A DNA stretch of 64,000 nucleotides from Saxidomus purpurata. Taxonomy: Eukaryota; Mollusca; Bivalvia; Venerida; Veneridae. The notes below the pieces were generated by a model, which did not search any database, had not been told where the DNA came from, and saw only the letters and a program-made list of their open reading frames with translations. Below are positions 1-10,785 of this stretch, one piece after another. The stretch spans positions 35,308,672 through 35,372,671 of the forward strand of contig JAFMSR010000001.1 of NCBI GenBank assembly GCA_022818135.1. The letters are read 5' to 3'. The position numbers and the translations under genes were made by a program. Within the stretch, counting starts at the first letter, position 1, and every line of letters starts with the position of its first letter.

Positions 1-2640
1 ACTATCAATGACATATTAAAAATGCAGATTTATAATTCCTCATTGAATTTTGTGTACATTAATACCCCTTTAGATGACAAGCAAGTGTGAAATTTATACC
101 CCCAGGTGATAACAGCTACTGCACAATAACCTGTATTTTTGCCATATGTTTGTGACACTTTTCTGCATGTAATTGAAGAGTAATTGAATTTAATTGACAA
201 TTATTTTGCATTTGTTTGGATTTTAATTAATTAATTACAATTAAAATAATTGATTTCTGTCTCAATTATTAATTATTTTTCAATTAGTTGAAAAATTGTA
301 ATTAATTATAATTAATTAAATTATAATTGTAATTGGACCCAGGTCTGCATGTATGGGGATTGCTACTCAGTGTGTTAAAATTTCAAGTTTTACATATTCC
401 TTTTCAGACCTCCTTGAATACGGGTGAATATGACGTCATTTCTGTGGAAAACCCTCGGCATAGAAGCTGCCAAGTCAAATTAGGTAAAGATAGTAATAAA
501 TTTTTCTCAGCTTTTGTTAAAAACTTTCAAACGAAAATATTAGGGGTTTCTGTCCGGGCAGAATGATCATGATCTGCGCTGGAAACAAAGGCGGGGAGTG
601 GTAACAGTTAAATGATGTTTTTTATGCACCTAATGCAGTGATAAATGTAAATTTCTGAAGGTTTATGATTATCTCAATTATTACCGTGTTAACAAAACAA
701 ATAAAAAAAAACTGTTAATTTTTTTGTTAATACGAGCATTTTGATTGTATGAGAAAAATAGATCAATTTTTATTAGTGTGAAACATTGTGAAATGAAGCT
801 AATAATTTAATTTAACTCATTTTGAGGATAAATTAAATTTACATGTTTCCTTTACCATGTTAACATTATGCAGTTATGAATTTTGATTTGAATATTTTTC
901 TTGCCTTATTACTACATCCCTTATTTTCACTATAAGTTTTAATTCTAAAATTTGAATGTAGGGTGTTTTTCTTTAGCTTTTTAAAAGAATTTTTCAAATT
1001 GTCAAGCTCCTAGCTCACATATAAATAAACAAAATACTATTTATCTGTTGCTGACTGACGGTTTCTAAATGTACATTTACTAGAATTCACATGTAAAATC
1101 AATAAAACAAGAGGATGCTTGTACAGTAATTGGTATTTTTTTAGCAACTTGTCCCCTTTCTAGATCAGTGTGACAGACAGTATGATAATCCCCTGAGGGG
1201 CATTAAAAATTTGGCCACCTGCTGATTAATGACCAGTATTGTCATAAAATTGTGCAGTACATGACATTGTAGTAATCCACCATTTCATTGTGTTCTTTTT
1301 TAACACAGGGCCTTTAATAAATTTAATGGTTGGTGTAATTTATTCCCAATATTATTTAGATGAAGACAATGGTACATATTTATTTTGATTTTTCAAGTTA
1401 TAAAGTTCAGATTGTTCAGAAAACATGAATGTCTAGAACGATGCTTACTTTTAGAAATAATGTGAGGAATAACTCTCATGAATTATCTGTTATTAGCAGA
1501 CAAAATTGAAATAACCTTAAAACCACATTGGTATAATACTAGTAAGTATATGTGTCCTTTTAGACAAAAAAATCACTTGATTTATTATATTAACAAAATG
1601 TATATGAAATCTGACATTGTATATATTTTTTAAAATTTTAATTGGCATATGAAATGGTCCTTTCAAAAAATAGTACATACTAGTTATTGAGCCTACACCA
1701 ATTTTATCATGAAAACATGATTATAATTCATTTTTATTTTGTTCCTCTGTTTTATAAAGGTCCTGTTGTTGAAATATGAGACCTCTAAATTCTTATTGTT
1801 GCACTTTAAAAATTATTGATTGCCCCAGGCAGTATTGAAATCCTTCTTATCAGTATGTTATGTAAGATTGCATAACCTTATAAACTACAGTATCACAAAG
1901 CAAGGTAGTGTAGATCCAGATGTTTCTGTCATATAGCACTGACCTAAAGCATAGTTGAACCCTGTTATTAAAAAATCAAATCCAACAAAATTATAGCACT
2001 ATTGAAAGAATGGATTCTCTCTGATTCTTTTTGCTGAATCTGAGAAAGCAGTGGAAATTGTGCATACTTGGCCTTTTACGTGAGACACTGTGTCTTTGTT
2101 TATCTTAATAATGTTATCATAGTTTTGAACCTTTACTCTGCTGGTAGCAAATTATTCTGCTTTTCTATGCAAATTGGATAAATTTTAGAATATAGACCTT
2201 TGAGTATGATGAGAATAAGTGTCACAAGCATGCAGTGATGAGGGAAGTTCAAAACACCAACATATGAAAACTGTAGGAAAACAGTCAATCCTTGCAGTGT
2301 GAAAAATAATGTTTTTTTTGTGATGATCCCTCAACCTGTAAAGAGTCAAGAAGTTGGAAATTCTGAATTGATGATTTTGTTGGAACTTACACTTCAGGAA
2401 GGATGTTTTATTTCAGTAGCAATTATTTGTTAAAGTAGAGAGATTCAAGAAGACATAAATAGAGCAAAACACCCAAGATAAAACAAACAAAAACGCTGGA
2501 GTAGAAATGTATGATGACAGTAATAATGGGGAAATATACTATACCTACAAAGAGCGACTTTATAGCGTCATTTTTGTACTCATAGATATAATGCAAGGTT
2601 TTGTGTTGATTTGGTGATTCAGTATTGTTATGGATAAATG
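1..2640. other. AT-rich non-coding DNA, no gene seen
   Basis: No open frame in this stretch resembles a known family. Positions about 180-335 are a low-complexity tract built from TAATTAA/CAATT words and ending in a GGACCCAGGTCTG-like boundary, the kind of edge seen on old interspersed repeats. The rest is unstructured AT-rich sequence with short A/T runs. Confidence 0.5.
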
Positions 2641-2705
2641 CTGGAATAATTAACTTCGAGAAATGGAGTTATTAACTTTGGGTAACCCGATCAGTTTGTC
2701 ACATG

Positions 2706-3696
2706 CAGTCAAACTTGTGAACAACGGCGGCTCAAGGGAAACCACAAAATTGGCTATTGTTAACAGGTGACCTTTGTTCGGAGATGTAGGCAGTTGATAT
2801 AGTTTCATCATACTAAACATTGTTTATCAAGTTTTATTATCAATTAATTGCAAGATAACTGCGTGTTTTTCAGTTTAATTGTAATAAATCAAACAATTCA
2901 CTTAAAGCTGCTCGCTCTAAGATTTTGGTAAAATAATAAATTTATTCAAACTGTATGTAAATAATGTATTTTAGAACATTATGGTGTTATAAAAAGGCTC
3001 CAGTATAAATTCATGTCACGTACATCTCTAAATTTCTAAAAATACACTGCCATTAGAGTAGATTTAATGATTATAGTGTAGCGGTGCCGTGTAATCGAAC
3101 TTTTAAATCGATTTCTGTTGATTCCTACCTAGACTTTTGCTTATTTTTTTTATTCTAGGCTTTAGTTTTATATTGATGAATAAAAATGTCAATGTTTTTG
3201 AAAAATACTTTTTTCAACGGTAACTGAGAGCGAGCAGCTTTAACGTGAATGCAATAATAAGCTGAAATAAACAATTGTTTAGTTGCAACTCCAAATTGCG
3301 AAGATATTCTAGATCAAATAAACAATCAAGCAATTAAAAGAGCCGATTTTTGGTAATTACCGGACAGTTTCATCGGATTAATTGCACATGTTTGCTTCAC
3401 ATGTGAAGGTGACAATTAAATGTTAGAACCTCTTCTAATTATCAAAAGCATCTTAATTTATTGCGCCCGTCTTTTGAGGTGCAAACAACTTTACAAGAAA
3501 CAAAAGCCAGCTGTTAAAATTTCAGTGGAGGTTCGCATCATAGTCCCGATTACGGGATGCTTTTTCACTGGCCGCTGACCATGGACGGCAGGTGACTGCT
3601 GTTCCCAGTCTTTTAAAGAGCAAATTTGGATGGGGGATATTCTGTTGTCAGCAGGTGACCTCTAGTTAAAGGTGACCTTTAGCACAAGTTTGACTG
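2706..3696. mobile_element. TIR DNA transposon, non-autonomous, hosting a nested MITE
   Basis: The sequence CAGTCAAACTTGTG at 2706-2719 recurs as its reverse complement at 3683-3696. Beside it, both ends carry GGTGACCTTT-type words (near 2766 and 3670), giving imperfect terminal inverted repeats around a roughly 1 kb unit. There is no transposase frame. A second transposon (2906-3239) is inserted inside. The target-site duplication is not clear, so the superfamily is left open. Confidence 0.5.
2902..3243. mobile_element. 334-bp MITE, TTAA target duplication (copy 1)
   Basis: Ends read TTAA-AGCTGCTCGCTCT and AGAGCGAGCAGCT-TTAA, a 13-bp perfect terminal inverted repeat bounded by TTAA on both sides. 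The body (2906-3239) is 334 bp. It matches copy 2 at 4320-4653, which lies in the opposite orientation and has the same length. TTAA duplication is typical of piggyBac- and Kolobok-type transposases. No coding capacity. It is nested in the larger TIR element 2706-3696. Confidence 0.85.
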
Positions 3697-3944
3697 TATT
3701 GTTACATTAGAATATTGATTAGATACTGATTTTTAATGAAGACAACAGAAAAAGTGTAAAATTTAAGGCAGTTGTATTTAAAGATTTCAATTTTAAATAG
3801 TTCACTAGAAACACTTGACAATGATGCCCAATAAATGAGATAAATTTCCAAGTATTTGCAATGGAAATGGTGATGAAATGTTAGCTGCGAATTTAATATC
3901 AAATAGTCAGAATATGCTTTGAAATTTTGAAAGAGAATATAATG

Positions 3945-5270
3945 TTGGTCAGTCCGTCACATACACTTAACGTTGGCTATAACTTTGCCATTTCTTAATA
4001 TTTCTTTATCGAACTTCGCAATTGCATTGCTTATGATGAAAGAGTCGTCATACCACCATATTTTGTAGGTTAAGGTCATATTTGACAGAGTTATGCCCCT
4101 TTGATTTTGTCACGAAATCTTAAAGTTGGCTATAACTTTGCCATTTCTTAAGATTTCTTCATCTATCTTTCAAATTGCATTGCTAATAACATAAGGGTTG
4201 TAATGTAATCAAATTTTGTATGTCAAGGTCATTTTTGACAGAGTTATGCGTTTTTTGTACTTAGTTGTGTCACGAAAACTTAACATTGGCTATAACCTGA
4301 TAACTTTGACATTTCTTAAAGCTGCTTGCTCTCAGTCACTGTTGAAAATAATTTTTTTTTAAAGATTGACAACTTATTCATTAGAATAAATCAAGAGACT
4401 GGAATCAAAATATAAGCAAGAATCTAAGTATGAATTTGAAGAAATCGATTGAAAATGTTGGTTACACGATACTGCCGCTTAACATGTTTATATTGAAATT
4501 TCAAAAGCGTTTGCTTATTTTTGTAAATTTAGAGATATACCGGACATGAATTTATGCTGGAGCTTTTTTATATGACCATATGTTCTAAAATACGTTATTT
4601 ACATACAGTTTTAAGAACTTTATCTTTTAACAAAAATCTGAGAGCAAGCAGCTTTAACATCAAATTTTCAAATTGTATTGCTAATGACAAAAAGAACGTG
4701 ATGCAGAGATAACAGAGATATTGCCCTTTGTTACTTTTCCTTGTCCGGAGCATAACTTGAAAACTACAAGTTGGAATTCAATACAACTTCATACAATGGT
4801 CGAGCACAATGAGAGGAAATGCAGTGCACAGGAACCATTACTCTATCTCGACTAATTACAGTTATCGCTCTTTGTTTTTTCCTTGTTTGGAGCATAACTT
4901 GAAAACTACGGGTTGGAATTCAATACAACTTCATACAATGGTCAAGTACATTAAGAGAAAGTGCAGTGCACAAGAACCATTGCTCTATCTGTACTTATTT
5001 TAGAGTTATTGCCCTTTTTCACTTTTCCTTGTTTGGAGCATAACTTGAAAACTACTGGTTTGAATTCAATACAACTTCATAAAGTGGTCCAGCACAATGA
5101 GAGGAAGTGCAGTGTACAAGAACCATAACTCTATTTTGACAAATTACAGAATTATTGCCAAGAACAATATCTCTATTTTAGTTTTTTTGCAAGGTATTCT
5201 GTTACTACAAACTTCCTCAGTTCATAAAGCAGTCTTCTTTCGGGAGTATTAATCACATTTAGTGATAGGT
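3945..5270 (+). repeat. Tandem satellite-like array, two related unit types of about 143 bp
   Basis: From 3960 to 4680 the unit contains GGCTATAACTTTGCCATTTC, a CATTGCTAATGAC-like word and GACAGAGTTATGC. From about 4735 to 5165 it contains TTTTCCTTG..GGAGCATAAC, GAATTCAATACAACTTCATA and GAGAGGAAATGCAGTG, repeated near 4740, 4880 and 5023. The array is interrupted by MITE copy 2. The second unit type and the flank near 5230-5270 recur in opposite orientation at 25080-25700. Confidence 0.8.
4316..4657. mobile_element. 334-bp MITE, TTAA target duplication (copy 2)
   Basis: Ends read TTAA-AGCTGCTTGCTCTCAG and CTGAGAGCAAGCAGCT-TTAA; the body is 4320-4653. Internal words (ATACCGGACATGAATTTATG, GGAGCTTTTTTATA, ATTTACATACAG) are the reverse complement of words in copy 1, so the two copies are inverted relative to each other. 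It has inserted at a TTAA inside the motif CATTTCTTAA of the tandem array, so the empty site can be read from neighbouring units. Confidence 0.85.
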
Positions 5271-5726
5271 CTAGTTCTTATGGGGTTGGTCCAGAAACAA
5301 TGAGAGTCCTGGCACTACAGACATTACTGGTTCTTTTACAACAGAACATGCAGCCTCGGGTTAACGACTTCATCCGCAAGATAACTAAAAGTATTAATGT
5401 CAGTGATGGAGCCGGAGATCAATCTGGTTAATTGTGGCTTACTAGTCCAGTGTGTTATATGATTGAATTATGGATCCAAATATAAAGATCAGTTAAAAGA
5501 AGTGTGATTTTACATTGAACATGAATATGAAGCTTGGTTTTACAGTGTGATGTCAATGATCAGTACAATTACCAGGGTAAGTGATACATACACCTGGAAA
5601 ACGTTAATACCATCATACCTTGAAATTAACTGATTTTGTTACAAGGTAGGAGCAGGTAAATGTGTTGATAAGAATTATAAGCTTACAACAAAGGCAATAC
5701 TGTACTGATTCTTTTACTGGAGTATT
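5271..5726. other. Non-coding, nothing recognised
   Basis: AT-rich sequence between the tandem array and the SINE. No frame with family resemblance and no paired repeats were seen. Confidence 0.4.
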
Positions 5727-5950
5727 TTGGTGGTGCAGTGGTTTATGCTCTGGAATACCAATCTGGAGGTCCCTGGTTTGAATACCGTCCAGAGCACTAT
5801 AAGTTTCAGTGTTTTATACCATATAGAGATGAACTGGTTTGAATCACAAAGTCTTGCGTGTATCGGTACAATACACTGGACACACAAAACACCAAGGGGT
5901 CTATTTGTAAAAGAGCTATGATCTAGTACCTAGATTCCGTGTCATTTGCA
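5727..5950 (+). mobile_element. tRNA-derived SINE
   Basis: An RNA polymerase III A box (TGGTGCAGTGG, 5731-5741) and a B box (GGTTTGAATACC, 5775-5786) sit at the spacing found inside tRNA genes. The sequence around them no longer folds as a clean cloverleaf and runs on into an unrelated body. That is SINE architecture, not a working tRNA gene. The 3' limit is approximate. Confidence 0.65.
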
Positions 5951-7035
5951 TCTGTCTTTTAAACCTGAATCTGAGGGGAGTCTTCGCAGTTCATGTACAC
6001 CCAGGACAGGGTTCATAAAGTAATGTACAGACTCTGCCCGGGGAAAATCTTAGGGTTGACCGGTGACTATAAAACAATCTAGTAAATGAAGTTTAACTTT
6101 ATCAGATTTTATTTATTTCCAAAATTACATTCTAACACAAGTGGCTGCTTTTCCTATATAAACATATAGGGAAAAGCCATATTTTAATTAACGATAAAAA
6201 TTCAGCACGTTTTTTCCAAGGACAACGTGCGGTAAATGACGTGACTTATGTAAACAAGTGCGTCTAATCGTATTTCGTGTTTTATGGATACAATGAAGTA
6301 ATACTACGCGTTAAATAAAGTTTGGGATAGTTTTCAAAGAAAGTCGTTTGGATGCGAAAACTACTACGCAACCAAACTCCTGACTATATTTTATTCAACA
6401 ATAAAATACAGGGAGACATTTATTATTTCTTAATTAAAGTAAAGAAGAATTTAGAACTATTATTAAAGCAACTTGAAATACATTATTTTTTTGTTTCTGA
6501 TAGTAGGCCCATTGATAGCCATGAGAGGTACCAGTTTATTGCAGAAATACTTTGCATGATTCTGGTCATTCACTTAATTTCAAATTTATTTGGCATTCAA
6601 ATGTTTGTAGATTATCAGTTAAATCAGGAATGTTATATACTGGATCCCTTGTTATGGGGAATATTTGCACTGAGTTCCAGCTAAAGCTAATTAAGTGACT
6701 AAGGCGTGTGGTAATACAGTGATTACTGGCTGAAGTTATTTAGCTACGTGTGACAAAATATTATTGTTTATACTTTACTTTTTATCATTCTTTATTACAT
6801 CATAATCATAATGAATAATTTCTGCCCATCACCAGTACAGCTCCTCAACCCCTTCTATTAGGCCTAGCGTAACTGGTCATGATAGTATCTATTTAATTGT
6901 AACATTTTAATTTATTTAAGATTTTGATGATACTTCAAGTGTATAAAACCAAAAATGGAGATATGAAGTGTAAACTGACTTAAAAATTGAACATTTCCGA
7001 AACTTGTAAATTTAAACATTTTTTTTTATTTAATC
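5951..7035. other. Non-coding; short hairpin near 6142-6177
   Basis: A small hairpin of about 16 bp (CTGCTTTTCCTATATA paired with TATAGGGAAAAGCC) lies at roughly 6142-6177. The open frame at 6352-6684 has no recognisable family or biased composition and is not called a gene. Confidence 0.4.
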
Positions 7036-7061
7036 CAGGGTCCGTATATATACGGACCCTG
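7036..7061. repeat. Perfect 26-bp palindrome made of two facing transposon ends
   Basis: CAGGGTCCGTATA followed directly by its exact reverse complement. The outer 14 bases of each side equal the first 14 bases of the terminal inverted repeat of the transposon at 45562-47045. It looks like two ends of that family joined head to head with the whole interior missing. Confidence 0.75.
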
Positions 7062-7814
7062 TTTAATCAAATGTACAAGTGTGACCAGTCATTTTATAAG
7101 TTAGAACATTTCCGAAACGATGGTCACTATTTCGACCGAATGTATTGTACGGTAAAGCCTTGAGAAAGTTTTAAACGAATGGTGAAAGCTTTACTGAATA
7201 TGCCCTAAAATGGCGAGGAAAATATATATGCGCATGCGTAATGTCGTTTTCTCGTTTCACGCGGCGCATGCGCAAATGTAAATTCACGTTTCACGGTACG
7301 CATGCGCAGAAGGGAATTCTCGTTTAACGGTTACACGGTTAAACGATTACCGCATGGTAAACGAACGAAAAACGGTTATTTTCCCGAAAACGCGGAAGTG
7401 AAACGCTGGCGGTGCGCACCCAAGATAAATTGGAAATAAATGAATTCAGAAGCTACACGTAGGTTTAAAACTTGCATTTTGGTTCCGAAATGTTAAAATA
7501 TTTGTAAATGTAAAAGTAGAAATTATATTGAAATAAAAAAGAAATACTCAACGTTTTAAATACTTTCATATTTCGTTTTTCATCAAGTTTAAGCCTTAAA
7601 ACATCAGTATTTGCAGTTCTTAAATAAATTTCATTTTCTAATCAGACTGTCTTCTTTTTCATTGTATATGTTTTTCTTATAGCTAGCGTATGTAATTGTT
7701 TGGTTTCTTATATTCCCCTTTATTGTATCAAAAGTGTATTTAGATTATTCCCCATTATTAACTTCTGAAGTTTCTTTTATAGATTTTCTCATGTTTTCTT
7801 GGTATTCGTTTTCT
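7062..7814. other. Non-coding; cluster of GCGCATGCGC (NRF1-like) motifs at 7227-7310
   Basis: Three near-identical palindromic motifs occur within about 85 bp: TGCGCATGCGT (about 7229), GGCGCATGCGCA (about 7262) and ACGCATGCGCA (about 7299). They match the NRF1 consensus YGCGCAYGCGCR closely. The local CpG-rich patch (to about 7420) stands out against the AT-rich surroundings. No transcript start can be proved. The patch could also belong to an old repeat. Confidence 0.4.
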
Positions 7815-9952
7815 AGCAATAAGCTATCGTTTAAACGAAAAAGCATCCGGTGCAAAAATTAACAAAGACAAAACAAAAGGCCTCTTTATTAGGAAATTAA
7901 AAAATCAAAAACCAAACTTTGATGATATTGAATGGACAAAAGATTACGTGAAGACGTTAGGAATTTGCCATGGATATAATATTAATATGAATGATATATG
8001 GAGAAGTAAAATTAATAAGATTAAATCATGTTTACAAGTCTGGAAATCAAGAAATTTGACATTGAACGAAAAAGTGCTAATAATCAAAACATTTGTATTC
8101 TCTTTAGTAAATTTTGAGATTGAAACTAAAGGAATCCCACAGTATTTAACCGAGCTTGACAAAATTATATACGATTTTCTGTGGAACAACAAGAAAGCAC
8201 TTATTTCGAAAAGTACAGTGAAAATGGACAAAGCGCATGGTGGATTGGGTCTTTATGACTTAAAAGATTTATTGTTAGCTCATAACGTGAAAATGATTTA
8301 CAAAATAATTCATTCAGACGAACAGAACTGGAATCATATCGGAAAAGTAGATTTAAAAACCATTGACCATTTGTATAACCAAGACTATCTATTATGTAAT
8401 TTGACTTGTTTAGAAAAAAAATAGACTAGTTAAACAAATACCGGAATTCTATACAAATTGTTTACAAAACTGGAGCTCTTTTTAAAAAAGTTTCAAGCCA
8501 GAATCACGAAATGAAGAACTGAACTATTACCTATTTGGAAGCGATCTTATTAAACATAAAAGAAAGCCGTTATTTTTCACATCATTCCTGTTACGTAATA
8601 TAACATGCGTTAAAGACATTTGGGATTTTGAAATAAATGGCTTTCTTTCTGATAACTCGATAAAGCTAAAACTAGGATTCAGCAACAACTTCCGTCTTGA
8701 GTGGAATAAGATCAAAAGTAGTATCCCTAATTCTTTCATTAACATGCTGCATAACGTCAATGCATTGGCAAATACGCACTTCAACTCAATCAGTAGATCA
8801 AAGTTCTGTTTTCTGTCTAGAAATGGCTCTTTTATCAAGCCAAATCAACTGAAAATTCGAATGATTACATCTCACCTGACCAAAACAAACATGAAGCGCC
8901 TTCAAACAGAAATTAAATGGCAAGAAAAGCTAAATTGTACAATTGACTGGACAAATACCTTGTCCAATATTTATGAAAGCGCGAAACTTTCAATATAAAT
9001 TTTACATAATGTCATATTCACAGAACATAAATAAGAGTTAATGGGAAAATCAAACGGTGTGTGTCCAAGTTGTCGAATTAGCCGCGAAACCTTGCAACAT
9101 CTCTTCTGGGATTGTCCAAAGATAAAACCGTTTTTAAAATTCATGCGAGAAACAATAAAATTTATCCATCAATTACATAACACTGAAAACATTGATATAT
9201 GTTACAAAACAGTAGTAACTGGACAAAAAATATCACCTTTTTCAAACATTATAAACACAATAGTTTTTGAAACTAAATGGGTCATTTGGAAATTCCGTAA
9301 CGAATTCAAATTCTTAAGAAAGCAGCCGCTAGCAAAAAACTTCATTTATTTACTGAAACAAAACATTACGGATTCTCTACTTGTCTCAAATGTCGTCAAT
9401 CAGGATCGTTTAATAAAAGGAATACAAAATATTACCTAAGAAATTTGTCGTTCTTATTTTCCATCTTCTTAGCAAAGAATATTTTAAACCAAACATAAAA
9501 CGACAACAGAAAGTATCTGTTTTTTTGTGTGTCTTTTTTCGCTTTCGATATTTTAAGACAATTCACAATGATATCACTTATAATGCTGCTGCATAAATTA
9601 AGTAAATATAAGTCAAATACCGATGGATACTTCATTCCAGTTATTCACCTACTTGTTCTATTATTGTGATGATATTTGATGTAAATGTGATTGTACATGT
9701 TGTGATACAGAAGTGATGTAATGAAAAAAATATATTGAAAAACATAATGAAAATTGTTGAAATGAAATCATGATGTCATATGGCGTCATGTAATAAGATA
9801 AACGAAATGATTTAATATACATGTAGTTGTGATACAATGTCACGACACACTGCTGCATTCTAACAGAATATAATTGAATAATTGTTAAAAGATATTATTT
9901 GTACATATATGCATATAATGAAATAATAAAAAAAAAATAAAAAAAATAAAAA
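7815..9952 (+). mobile_element. 5'-truncated LINE (L1/Tx1-like), decayed ORF2 3' half with A-rich tail
   Basis: Reading frames 7830-8424, 8744-8998 and 9041-9439 translate as the part of ORF2 after the reverse-transcriptase palm. The motifs are ASGAKINKDKTKG, then a GI..GY segment, W-K-R-LTL-EKV, FLWNNK and GGLGLYDLK, followed by an RNase-associated zinc knuckle CPSC..SRETLQHLFWDCP (zf-RVT). Stops and frame breaks separate the pieces. There is no catalytic YADD and no endonuclease, so the copy is 5' truncated, as is usual for target-primed insertions. An A-rich tract at about 9920-9952 is the likely tail. Confidence 0.8.
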
Positions 9953-10498
9953 GTGTTTTCTTTTTTAAAGTCAGATAAGCCTATGAGTTTGTAAAGGAAG
10001 TCATGTTATATCCGTTAAATAGTATTCATTTTTTGACATTACAATTTCGACACCCACAAAAGATTGTGGACACATATTCTGTACAAAAAGAAAATGAAAG
10101 ATAATATTTTGGGGGCATTATCAATCTTATGTTAATTCACTCTGACAGTATTGTTTTTAGTAAACTTTACATGTTTTTACCATTTCGAACTTACACAGTA
10201 ATACCGTTTGTGACATTTTAAAACATGTGAACTTGTAGATTTGAAAAGAATGATGTTAAACAGAATAGCAAAAAAACAAAACAAAAAAAACAATATAATG
10301 CACTAAGTCTTATACAATAATTCATGCATCGGTAATAGCAGTAAAGTACTCAATTCTATGAAGTATCCATCAATTTTAGTGTTGCAATATTCACGTGTAA
10401 ATTCACAATCGAAATTGCATTAAACTGTAAAATGATTTGAATACATGGATAGTATCCCACAGTTTCAGTGTTGTAATATTCATCTGTAAACAGCACTA
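9953..10498. other. 3' flank of the IFI44-like gene
   Basis: Sequence just past the stop codon of the minus-strand gene. No clear AATAAA is visible on the minus strand close to the stop. An imperfect local duplication of roughly 50 nt (about 10361-10410 against 10452-10502, sharing GTATCC, CAGTGTTG/TAGTGTTG and AATATTCA) reaches into the end of the coding exon. Confidence 0.4.
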
Positions 10499-10785
10499 TC
10501 AAAATGACAAATTGTAATTACCTAGATGGTTTTCCAGGTAGTCCTCTGTTAACCTGATCATGCAATCCAATGCTTCAAGAGCTAGTCTGTTTTTACTGCT
10601 GTTTATTTTGTCATCGTTGATGTAATTTACAACTGGGAGAATATGGCTCTCTCTTATGCCATAGAAATTCGAAATATCCTTCACAGCCACTTGAGCTTTA
10701 GGACTTTTATACATAAAGTCAGCATCCTCAGATATCTTTGGGCAAAGCTCATCAAATTTTGTTGCAACAACAACCATTGGTAAAC
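10499..10785 (-). CDS. IFI44-like terminal coding exon 6 (G4 motif)
   Basis: Acceptor CATTCTGAAAG, then two bases completing codon 373 and 95 codons including TGA. It starts LPMVVVATKFDELCP, with the G4 motif TKFD at 381-384, and continues through a helix ending LTEDYLEN, the normal IFI44 C-terminal helix. A donor-like CTAG|GTAATT just before the last seven residues leaves open a splice to an unseen terminal exon. The in-frame stop makes the unspliced end equally workable. Confidence 0.8.

Noticed and set aside
5731..5800. Functional tRNA gene
   Set aside because: A and B boxes are present but the acceptor and anticodon arms do not pair; SINE is the better reading. The same applies near 19053 and 26300.
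6352..6684. 110-codon plus-strand open frame
   Set aside because: No recognisable motif, no splice or transcript evidence; long frames arise by chance in this much sequence.
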